30,271 nucleotides of DNA from contig KE993471.1 of assembly GCA_000466585.1 (NCBI GenBank), positions 1-30,271 on the forward strand, in the 5' to 3' direction. This DNA is from Clostridiales bacterium oral taxon 876 str. F0540 (lineage in GTDB: Bacteria > Bacillota > Clostridia > Clostridiales > Clostridiaceae). The notes beneath the pieces are model-generated. The model ran no database searches, was not told the DNA's origin, and saw nothing but the letters and a program-made list of their open reading frames with translations. Numbering within the stretch: the stretch's first letter is position 1; the number at the start of each line of letters is the position of its first letter. Shown in pieces: positions 23,453-30,271 of the stretch. Position numbers and translations under genes: made by a program.

Positions 23453-23614
23453 GTATTTTTAAAAAGTAATTTCGATATCAGATAATATTGTGTTATTTAA
23501 TACTAGGAATTTACTAAAGGAATGCTCCCTCCTCCAGTAACTTTAGATTATTAGGTTAAAATTATTTTTAAAGCAAATAATAAATGAAGTTACTAAATAT
23601 GGGAGGTAAAAATC

Positions 23615-24622
23615 ATGTTAGAAACTAAGAATATACCTTTAGTGCTTTCTGAAATAACAGCCTTATGGAATGAATACATGGGCGACAGTTCCGCTATATG
23701 TACCTTTAAATATTTCCTGAGAAATGTTGAGGACAGTGATATACGTGAAATTTTGCAATATGCCTTAGATTTATCTGAAAAACATGTACAGTTTAAGAAA
23801 CAGTTAATGGAACAAGAGAACATTTCTATACCTGTTGGGTTTAATGAAGCAGATGTAAATATTGATGCGCCGCGTTTGTTTACTGATGCCTACTACTTAT
23901 ATTATTTAAATAATATAAGTAGTTTTGGTATGGAGGGTTATGCATTAATATTACGTTATGTAACACGACCCGATATAAGAGAATATTTTTCAAGATGTTT
24001 AGTTGATTCCAAAGACCTTTATAATAGGGTTGTAGATATACAGCTATCAAAGGGTCTGCTCGAAAGAGTACCAAGAGAAGAAGTAGAGAAGATGCCTATA
24101 TTCCCAAAAGATGAGAGCATATTAAAGGGATCTTTAATTGGTGATCCGAGACCTATGTTTGCAAGAGAGGTTACCAATACATTTAGCGGCATTCAAATGG
24201 ATTTGATATTAAAAGCTGCAGCTGTTGGATTTAGTCAAGTTGCAAAATCACAATCAGTAAAGGAGTACATGCAAAAGGGAAAAGATATGTTTTTAAGGCA
24301 TTATAAAGGCTTTGCCTCTCATTTAACCAGAGAGAATTTGCCTGCGCCTTCTACCCACGAGTCCTTTGTTACGGACAGTACCCTAGCTCCTTTTTCAGAT
24401 AAACTTATGATGTATTTAATGCTGCAGTTATGTAATTTTGGATTGATTGTTGATGGATCTTCTTTTTATTTCAGCTTAAGGTCAGACTTAACAGCATTGC
24501 ATGTCAGATATGGTGCGGAATTAGCAAAGTATTCAAGAAACGGAATGGTATTAATGATTAATAATGGATGGTTTGAACAGCCTCCGCAAATTATTAAACA
24601 TGAAAATCTATCCCATCAATAA
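23615..24622 (+). CDS. Duplicated DUF3231 protein
   Basis: A 335-residue all-helical protein made of two DUF3231-like halves (about 5-165 and 180-325), each with ferritin-like helix patterns such as EHV/RHYKGF-containing helices. Proteins of this family are common in spore-forming Firmicutes and their function is unknown. The ATG follows GGGAGGT. The coding sequence contains a perfect 32-bp palindrome (listed separately) that encodes the segment YYLYYLNNISS. Confidence 0.8.
   Translation: MLETKNIPLVLSEITALWNEYMGDSSAICTFKYFLRNVEDSDIREILQYALDLSEKHVQFKKQLMEQENISIPVGFNEADVNIDAPRLFTDAYYLYYLNNISSFGMEGYALILRYVTRPDIREYFSRCLVDSKDLYNRVVDIQLSKGLLERVPREEVEKMPIFPKDESILKGSLIGDPRPMFAREVTNTFSGIQMDLILKAAAVGFSQVAKSQSVKEYMQKGKDMFLRHYKGFASHLTRENLPAPSTHESFVTDSTLAPFSDKLMMYLMLQLCNFGLIVDGSSFYFSLRSDLTALHVRYGAELAKYSRNGMVLMINNGWFEQPPQIIKHENLSHQ
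23892..23923. repeat. Perfect 32-bp palindrome inside the DUF3231 gene
   Basis: The 16-bp arms meet with no spacer at 23907/23908, core ATTATTTAAATAAT. No mismatch was found. It is unusual within coding DNA and could form a cruciform or bind a dimeric protein. Confidence 0.9.
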
Positions 24623-24624
24623 TC

Positions 24625-24774
24625 GGAAGATATTATAAGCTTCGCTACTCCACCGCAAAGATGCTCAACGAAATTAAAGCTTCTCATCATGATGTTAATG
24701 TTTATATGAACACCATTGTTGATGAGGCAATAAGGTATTATTATGAGTTTGGGTTAAAAAGTGATGTTAATTAA
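24625..24774 (+). pseudogene. Remnant of a ribbon-helix-helix-type protein
   Basis: In one frame the sequence reads about 49 codons (GRYYKLRYSTAKMLNEIKAS, then VNVYMNTIVDEAIRYYYEFG) and stops at 24774. The pattern (basic strand, helix, then an N-x-x-x-x-x-I-x-x-A-I helix) resembles Arc/CopG-type antitoxin or regulator C-termini. There is no start codon with a ribosome binding site; ATG 24661 is internal. It is probably a truncated relic. Confidence 0.4.
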
Positions 24775-24800
24775 ATCTTATTTTGAATATAAAAGCTGTT

Positions 24801-24828
24801 GCTGCATACTAGCAAATTAGTATGCAGC
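24801..24828. terminator. Terminator between convergent units
   Basis: A perfect 11-bp stem, GCTGCATACTA with TAGTATGCAGC, and a 6-base loop. On the minus strand it is followed by CTTTTAT and it lies 45 bases after the end of the NACHT operon; the plus-strand T-run is weak. Confidence 0.65.
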
Positions 24829-24873
24829 TACTTTAAATTTTACTTCATTATTTTATAGTTTTGTCTCCTTAGT

Positions 24874-26391
24874 TTAAATACAGTCCCTAACCTCCAAAAT
24901 AATCTCTTTCATCCTCTCTTTTATATCATCACCAAGAAGAGACGGTCTTTTAAACCTAATAGCTGAGTCTATTTTAATATCACAATCTGTAAGTCCCACA
25001 TTATTGAACAGCTTTGTAAGCTCTGAGGCATACTTCCAGGCATTTTCCGGGTCATCAGCAATTGAGCATCCGTATGCAGAAATCATCTGCTGACTGAAGT
25101 TTTTAAATACATAAAAGGAATCAGGCTCACAGCTTTCAAACTCTTTAACTGCCATTACGAAATCATTAAGATGAAAATATATAATACACTTTATTAATGA
25201 ATACTTGGTTCCATCTCCTGACAGCTGCTCAGCCTTATGTATATACTCAAGAGCTTCCTCAAACCTAGCAAAATCAAATAATGTCCGTGCATAGATATAG
25301 TAATATTCCTCTTCTTCATAGCCTAAGGCAAATGCCTTTTCCAGAGCGTAAAAAATTTCTTTCATCGTTTCTTCACAGTAATCAAGCTCAAAAATTCTAA
25401 TGGCATCTTTCATAAGCAATCCATATTCTCTGTGTATTTCATACTCAAGCTTACATCTTAAAAGCATTGCCTTCCTTAGATAAACAAATGATAATTGTTC
25501 GTTTGCTTTAATTAGTGAGTCAATGACTTCAAACCAAAGCTCAGACTCCTCTGAAATAAAGCCGTAATAAAATTCTATGTGATTATTTATGTCCTCCTCA
25601 GGACTTTCAAAGCCATATAATATATTTCTGCTATACCAGTCAAGAACGGCTTTCTCTAAATCAATTTTCAACTTTTCAAAGCTATGACTGCTCTTATCAA
25701 GTTCCACAGCTTTGCTGCAAAGCGACATGGCTTTGTCATAAAGCTCCTTTATATCTTCATAATCTCCGCTGCTTTTTATATAGCTGATTATTTCACTTAT
25801 TTCCTTATAGTAATCCCTGATCAGAGGCTCACTGTCATTCAATTTCTTGTTTAAATTCAGTTTCTTCTGCATATAATACAAGCTTCTATCAGTATCTGCA
25901 GCTATAGCTAAATCAAGTGACTTGTTCAAATCGTATAAATAGCTTTCTTCCTGTTCATAACAAGCTGTTAATGTCTCTACAATATCCATTATTTTTTCAA
26001 ATGCAGATATAGATGAATAAAACTTAATCAATCTATGAGCTTTTCTCTCATCTATCATAAAACCTTGAAAGCTTAGAAGGCAGCCCCATGCTTTTCTGCT
26101 TGAAAGCTCCTTATTAGCATAAAGAATGCTGGCAAGCCTATAATAGCAGTTCTCTGCATGTCTAAATTCTTCTTTCAGAAGTGCCTGCTCTACAACATAC
26201 GCCAGACATTCAGCCAGCTGAGTTAATTCCTGCTTAGCTTCACCAATAGGCTTTGAGATTTTCTTTATTAATCTTACAGCATCATAAAAGCTTCCATTGT
26301 CTGCATATTGTCTAACCCGGCACAGCAGCTCCTCAATATCCTCTTTAAAATCAGCAGTATTCGATTCATTTTGTAATAGATAGTTGTCCAT
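24874..26391 (-). CDS. Helical-repeat (TPR-like) partner of the NACHT protein
   Basis: A 505-residue soluble, acidic protein made almost entirely of amphipathic helices. TPR-like pairs are visible, for example YYYIYARTLFDFARFEEALEY and the segment after it. There is no catalytic motif, signal peptide or membrane helix. ATG 26391 is chosen over the in-frame TTG at 26409 because AAGGAG lies nine bases before it. The ATG comes one base after the stop of the upstream NACHT gene, so translation is tightly coupled and a fixed ratio or complex is likely. It may be a sensor, adaptor or inhibitor of the upstream protein; I do not recognise a named family. Confidence 0.85.
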   Translation of the reverse strand: MDNYLLQNESNTADFKEDIEELLCRVRQYADNGSFYDAVRLIKKISKPIGEAKQELTQLAECLAYVVEQALLKEEFRHAENCYYRLASILYANKELSSRKAWGCLLSFQGFMIDERKAHRLIKFYSSISAFEKIMDIVETLTACYEQEESYLYDLNKSLDLAIAADTDRSLYYMQKKLNLNKKLNDSEPLIRDYYKEISEIISYIKSSGDYEDIKELYDKAMSLCSKAVELDKSSHSFEKLKIDLEKAVLDWYSRNILYGFESPEEDINNHIEFYYGFISEESELWFEVIDSLIKANEQLSFVYLRKAMLLRCKLEYEIHREYGLLMKDAIRIFELDYCEETMKEIFYALEKAFALGYEEEEYYYIYARTLFDFARFEEALEYIHKAEQLSGDGTKYSLIKCIIYFHLNDFVMAVKEFESCEPDSFYVFKNFSQQMISAYGCSIADDPENAWKYASELTKLFNNVGLTDCDIKIDSAIRFKRPSLLGDDIKERMKEIILEVRDCI

Positions 26392-26392
26392 A

Positions 26393-29300
26393 TTATCGCT
26401 CTCCTTCAAAAAGAGTCTTGACCTTTTCTATAATAACTTTGTCATTTGCCGAGAGCTGCTGACTATGTTCCGAAAGATACATAATAAACTCACCATATAT
26501 TGTATAAAATAATATATCCTGCCCAAGATCTTTAAAAAGCTTTAGAGCTAAATAAAGTCTTTTCAAGACACCGGTTATATCTTTTACCTCATGTATTTCA
26601 TTAAGAAAAACTTCTAAGTCTCTGGCTGCCTCATCAAAGTTTTCGTCAAACATATATGCAATAAATCTTGAAAAAATCGTAACATACAGCGGCTCAGGAC
26701 TGGAGCTTACATATGGACTGTTCACTGATTTATATGCCTGTGAAATACCACTGCTTTCCAAATCAAGAATTCTTAATCTTTCATCAGTTAAATATTCATT
26801 AAAATACTGTATACAACTTTTAACACCAATCTGACTATTCCCTGAGATATAGTGCTTTAAGGAAATATGTGCATACACCAGATAAGCTGCTTCAATACCA
26901 TTTATATTTAAATCCGAATCCTCCAGTTCATCCAAGAGCTTAATAGCCTTTGCAGAATCATCAAAGGCAGCTTCGCACTTGTCCATCTTATAATTACTAT
27001 AGGCTCTGCAGGAATAGGCCTCAATGAGCTTTATTAATGCCCATTTATGTGTTCCTTTGAGCTGGCAGGAAATCTCTATGGCCTCAGTGTAAAAGCTTAT
27101 ACCCTGAAGCATATCACCAAGACGGATTTTCAAATGCCCAAGCTTAATGTAAGCCTCAGCAAGCTCTTCATAATAGTATTCCGGGGCTTCATTATCTCTT
27201 ATAAACGAAACAGCATTACTGTAATGTTCTGCTGCTTCGCTGTACAGCTTAGACCTTGAATATTCATCACCCATACCCATATAAAGCTTTATCATGCTGT
27301 CTCTATAGGAGTTATCCTGTACAACTAAATTCATCTGAACATAGCTGTATGCTTTTTTGTATGCCCCTGTTCTCACCATAGCTCTTAATATATTAACATC
27401 AAAATCTTGTCCAAAGCTTCCGCAGCTGCTTTCTTCCCATAGATATAATGCCTGGCGATAGGTTGATATTCCTTTTTGGCTTATATAACTGCGGGTATCA
27501 GCTTCAGGTATCTTGTTATCATACATATTATCAGCACAATTTATAAGATGATACATAAAATCTCTATCAAAATAAACCTCAGGATCTTTGCTTACAAAGT
27601 CTGTAATGTAGCTGAAAATTGACTCAGCTATGTATGCCTCACCTTCAGTTTTAATCTGTATATCCTTAAAATTTTTAACTGTATCAACCCATTCAAGTAT
27701 ATATTTTTTCATCTCATCACTAAAATGTTCAATAATATATGCTCTCATGTGCACATGGTTTCTGAAGAACACATTGCCTCTTTTGCTCCTGCCAATACTT
27801 ACAAAGGGCTTTATAAGCGACATATAAGCAAGAAAACGCAAGGAAAGCTTTTCTTCCCCGCACAGATAGCTTAGCTGCCTTAAGGTTAAGGGTTCATAGG
27901 AAGTTAAGGCTACTATTATAAGCTTTACTATTTGCTTATAATAAACCTTGCCGTAAAAATCCTGAAGCCCCTTGAAATAGGTTTCAAATATGTAGGCGCC
28001 GTTAAGCAAAAAAGATTGTTTTTCTCCTCCTTCTTCCCATAAAATCTTGTGAAGATTTCTAACACTTATAAGCTTATCAAACTCTATATTTTCATCAAGA
28101 TTCAACATCCCTGCAATAAGACTGGCGTAAACAAACTTATTGCCGCAGTTCTCCATTACCCTTTTAAGTTTGTCATAATCGTATTCTTTTTTATGTTTTT
28201 TAAAGGCATTATCAAGATATTGCATTAATGTATTTTTATAATCCTTTTGGGTATTTGGAATAATTATTTTGTGTTCTTTAGCTGTATCTATTGTTTCTAG
28301 CTTAGCCTTTGTAATGCCGGACAATTCTTTATCCGTCCTGCAGGTAATAAGTATGAACACATTATCAGGCAGCATATCATAGTCAGGTATAAGATTAAAA
28401 ACAGTTTCTTCATTAGTTCCGGGGATCTCGTCCACTCCGTCAATGGCAAGCATAAGTTTACTTTTTTTAAAGCCGCTTGCTTCATAGTGCTCGGCTCTGA
28501 ACTTTCCAAGCACTCTGGCTAAGTCTTCACAGTTAGATATATTAGTAGAGAATTTTTTAGGGCGTATTTCAGTGCCGCCCGTCTTAGAAGTTTTCTTAAG
28601 GGCATCCCTTACCCCTTCAGTAAAACTATGAATACTGCTGTTATAGGTATCATTTGCATAAAAGGCTCTTACCGCACAACCCTCTATGTAGGTCTTGCCG
28701 CTGATACACTCATCTATGAGCCTTACAAAAGTTGTCTTTCCTGTTCCGCTTTCCATCTGAAGCAGTATAATACCCTTTTTTTCTTGTCTTACAAACTGTT
28801 TTACATTATTAAGTATGTAATCAGGTATTATGATATCGTCCCTATGATAATACTTATTTAGCTCATCTTCTTCGTCAGACAGCAGAGCATCATCCTCTGC
28901 ATTTTCCTGAAGGGTTTCAAGCTCAGGGTAGTGCTTTATGGCATCATAAAATCTGTCTAACTTATTTATACTCTCTATTTTCTTCTTAGACTCAGGATAA
29001 TTTAAAAGCAAGGTCCTCTCCCTTTTCTTATCCGAATAGTAGGTGTCAAAGAAATAAATTCCTCCATCTGAGGCAAGCATAAAAGGATAAAGAGAAACTA
29101 CTCTTCCCTCCTTAAAGCTTACATAAAGCGAATCTTTTTTAATAGAACTTAGGCTATCTCCTGAAACTCTTCCCTTTAAGGGCAGCTCTAAAGACTCAAA
29201 TTGCCCATATAGATTTAACTCCTTATAAAAATCATAATTGACCTCTATATGATTTTTTATAAGTCCAATATGATTTTGAATAGTTTCATAAAATTCCTCT

Positions 29301-29758
29301 GATTTTTCAGATTGAAGGGAACCATGCCCTATATATTTATTTCTCCAGCTTACAATTTCGTTTTCATCAATTATATCTACAATATGGCTGATGACAGCTT
29401 TGAGAGGATGATTTTCAGGCATTGTGCTTACTGCAAGCCGAGCAAGCTTCACCCATATGCCCATTGAAATATTAGATATAAACATGGATTTAATAAGCAG
29501 CTTTTCTTCCTCTTTAAGCTCCTCCTGCTGCTCATGAAATATCTGACTTATGTATATAAGAAGAGGGAATTTTAACAGTATTTCAAACACATCTTTAAGC
29601 TTAAAGTAAGCACCATATACATGTCCCTGACCAAGCAGGCTGTATAAATTATGATATTCCTGTGCTATTACAGAAGGAAATTCATCAAACGCACCCTTCT
29701 CCCAATTGTCACTGCTATTATAAATATCTAAATACCGCATACTTTTATTATTTTCCAC
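26393..29758 (-). CDS. HEPN-like / NACHT (STAND) ATPase / TPR protein, candidate NLR-type defence protein
   Basis: A 1,121-residue soluble protein. About residues 33-173 are helical and contain WRNKYIGH (Arg139-Asn140...His145), the R-N-x4-H motif of HEPN ribonucleases. About 210-265 is a short beta-rich segment (YVSFKEGRVVSLYPF). The NTPase core has Walker A ESGTGKTT (336-343), Walker B LMLAIDGVDEI (435-445) and a sensor-type ILITCRTD (469-476), all of NACHT/STAND style. A winged-helix-like region follows, then TPR-like repeats to the end (for example AEHYSNAVSFI and GISFYTEAIEIS). GTG 29758 with upstream GGGGGTT is preferred; an ATG at 29794 lies only about two bases after the predicted transcription start. 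The order effector-ATPase-repeats is that of bacterial NLR-like immune proteins. Confidence 0.85.
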   Translation of the reverse strand: MENNKSMRYLDIYNSSDNWEKGAFDEFPSVIAQEYHNLYSLLGQGHVYGAYFKLKDVFEILLKFPLLIYISQIFHEQQEELKEEEKLLIKSMFISNISMGIWVKLARLAVSTMPENHPLKAVISHIVDIIDENEIVSWRNKYIGHGSLQSEKSEEFYETIQNHIGLIKNHIEVNYDFYKELNLYGQFESLELPLKGRVSGDSLSSIKKDSLYVSFKEGRVVSLYPFMLASDGGIYFFDTYYSDKKRERTLLLNYPESKKKIESINKLDRFYDAIKHYPELETLQENAEDDALLSDEEDELNKYYHRDDIIIPDYILNNVKQFVRQEKKGIILLQMESGTGKTTFVRLIDECISGKTYIEGCAVRAFYANDTYNSSIHSFTEGVRDALKKTSKTGGTEIRPKKFSTNISNCEDLARVLGKFRAEHYEASGFKKSKLMLAIDGVDEIPGTNEETVFNLIPDYDMLPDNVFILITCRTDKELSGITKAKLETIDTAKEHKIIIPNTQKDYKNTLMQYLDNAFKKHKKEYDYDKLKRVMENCGNKFVYASLIAGMLNLDENIEFDKLISVRNLHKILWEEGGEKQSFLLNGAYIFETYFKGLQDFYGKVYYKQIVKLIIVALTSYEPLTLRQLSYLCGEEKLSLRFLAYMSLIKPFVSIGRSKRGNVFFRNHVHMRAYIIEHFSDEMKKYILEWVDTVKNFKDIQIKTEGEAYIAESIFSYITDFVSKDPEVYFDRDFMYHLINCADNMYDNKIPEADTRSYISQKGISTYRQALYLWEESSCGSFGQDFDVNILRAMVRTGAYKKAYSYVQMNLVVQDNSYRDSMIKLYMGMGDEYSRSKLYSEAAEHYSNAVSFIRDNEAPEYYYEELAEAYIKLGHLKIRLGDMLQGISFYTEAIEISCQLKGTHKWALIKLIEAYSCRAYSNYKMDKCEAAFDDSAKAIKLLDELEDSDLNINGIEAAYLVYAHISLKHYISGNSQIGVKSCIQYFNEYLTDERLRILDLESSGISQAYKSVNSPYVSSSPEPLYVTIFSRFIAYMFDENFDEAARDLEVFLNEIHEVKDITGVLKRLYLALKLFKDLGQDILFYTIYGEFIMYLSEHSQQLSANDKVIIEKVKTLFEGER

Positions 29759-29802
29759 TACACAACCCCCAATGCCCTTACTCATACGTAACATTTATTA
29801 GT

Positions 29803-29831
29803 ATTATAGCATAGCGTTTTGGGCTCTGTAA
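29803..29831 (-). promoter_or_regulatory. Promoter of the HEPN-NACHT operon
   Basis: On the minus strand TTACAG (29831-29826) and TATAAT (29808-29803) are 17 bp apart, with TGC in front of the -10 (extended -10). Transcription would start near 29796, which is the main argument against using the ATG at 29794. Confidence 0.65.
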
Positions 29832-29881
29832 CTATTCTTATATTTTGTCGATATTAGAGTATGTATAGATAAAATATAAGA

Positions 29882-29916
29882 ATGACCTGAAACGGCAAAT
29901 TGCCGCCTTAGGTCAT
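29882..29916. terminator. Hairpin, probable terminator
   Basis: A 35-base imperfect palindrome with outer arms ATGACCT/AGGTCAT, inner arms CGGCAA/TTGCCG and mismatched or wobble positions between. On the minus strand it runs into TCTTATATTTTAT. It probably ends transcription coming from the right, upstream of the NACHT promoter. Confidence 0.6.
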
Positions 29917-29953
29917 GCTTTAAATACTTCAGCTTAATAAGATTAAAAATTTT

Positions 29954-30210
29954 GTTAACTTTCTTTGTTAACTAGCATTATTTTGTTAACATTCTACTGT
30001 TAGCATTGTTAACCTACACTTATAGAATGTTAACAAGAATGTTAACGGCCTTAACCATTGATATTACTAGCTTTATTAATATTTGTTAACATTGTTAACA
30101 TTAATATATATATAAATAATAAATAGGGGATATAGGTATATATAGAGTATATATAATATGCCTAATATGCCTATATAAATATATATAAGAAAATGCGTAA
30201 CAATGTTAAC
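29954..30210. repeat. Cluster of nine GTTAAC-centred palindromes
   Basis: GTTAAC begins at 29954, 29967, 29985, 30008, 30029, 30041, 30085, 30094 and 30205; most copies extend to WTGTTAACA. A degenerate copy (GTTAAA) is at 30225. Spacings are irregular (9-44 bp, then 111), so this is not a CRISPR or simple tandem repeat. It looks like an array of binding sites for a dimeric DNA-binding protein, or part of an origin. A gene is not apparent in 29917-30217. Confidence 0.8.
30130..30176. repeat. A+T-rich inverted and direct repeat
   Basis: ATATAGGTATAT (30130-30141) is the near-exact reverse complement (11 of 12) of ATATGCCTATAT (30165-30176). AATATGCCT is repeated in tandem at 30155-30163 and 30164-30172. 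It lies between the eighth and ninth GTTAAC sites and is a possible easily melted segment. Confidence 0.55.
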
Positions 30211-30217
30211 AAAAGAG

Positions 30218-30271
30218 TTAGATTGTTAAATCAAACCTACCATCTGTCATAATGTATTCTTGCTTTATTAA
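30218..30271 (-). CDS. Possible C-terminal end of a gene entering from the right
   Basis: On the minus strand the frame is open from the window edge for 17 codons (ending EYIMTDGRFDLTI) to a TAA at 30220-30218. The length is too short to be sure. If real, the GTTAAC cluster is the spacer between this gene and the HEPN-NACHT operon. Confidence 0.25.
   Translation of the reverse strand, partial: LIKQEYIMTDGRFDLTI

Noticed and set aside
29759..29794. ATG 29794 as start of the HEPN-NACHT gene
   Set aside because: It lies about two bases after the predicted transcription start and has no Shine-Dalgarno. GTG 29758 follows GGGGGTT.
29954..30210. CRISPR-like array
   Set aside because: The repeated unit is only 6-9 bases and palindromic, the spacing is irregular, and there are no cas genes.

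Overview
The window looks like chromosomal DNA of a low-GC Gram-positive anaerobe, most likely Clostridium sensu lato. The reasons are the very A+T-rich spacers, strong AGGAGG-type ribosome binding sites, frequent TTG/GTG starts, CcpA-type (cre) sites, a DUF3231 protein and a clostridial-type 2[4Fe-4S] ferredoxin. No rRNA, tRNA, CRISPR array, transposase or integrase was recognised. All family names come from reading the translated sequences by eye; no database search was possible.

Layout: (1) 1-1062: a long imperfect inverted repeat, a strong terminator and a truncated protein-kinase-like gene (-). (2) 1309-4224: a membrane sensor with a periplasmic-binding-like domain, PAS, GGDEF and EAL (+). 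(3) 4310-12244: one long minus-strand locus for fructoselysine/fructosamine (Amadori product) use. In transcription order it holds a FrlD-like kinase, frlB deglycase, frlC epimerase, an amidohydrolase, a YjbQ protein, the frlA permease, a GntR regulator, a second frlD kinase and a second GntR regulator. A consensus promoter with an overlapping cre-like site precedes it, and hairpins at two internal junctions divide the message. (4) 12597-14473: a divergent YtcJ-like amidohydrolase with its own promoter, a perfect-consensus cre site and a terminator. (5) 14601-17290: four overlapping or closely spaced genes (GT2, DUF2304, SMR-like, GT-C) that look like a lipid-linked sugar glycosylation module, followed by the remnant of an MFS gene. 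(6) 17828-19185: an Rrf2 regulator divergent from a flavin-type PNPOx-like protein and a small ferredoxin that is easily missed. (7) 19243-21291: a TetR regulator divergent from an MFS pump, with a striking double operator between them. (8) 21458-24774: single genes (zinc-ribbon membrane protein, 2H phosphoesterase, APH-like kinase, duplicated DUF3231 protein) and a ribbon-helix-helix remnant. (9) 24874-30271: a two-gene minus-strand operon. It encodes a large protein with a HEPN-like RNase motif, a NACHT/STAND ATPase and TPR-like repeats, and a second helical-repeat protein whose start codon lies one base after the first gene's stop. Upstream lies a dense cluster of nine GTTAAC-centred palindromes.

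The best candidate for an undescribed system is region 9. It has the effector-ATPase-repeat layout of NLR-like bacterial immune proteins, a conserved-looking R-N-x4-H nuclease motif and a dedicated partner. The second is the enlarged frl locus, with two non-equivalent kinases, two regulators and two enzymes (YjbQ and a metal-site-altered amidohydrolase) that are absent from the classical E. coli frl operon.
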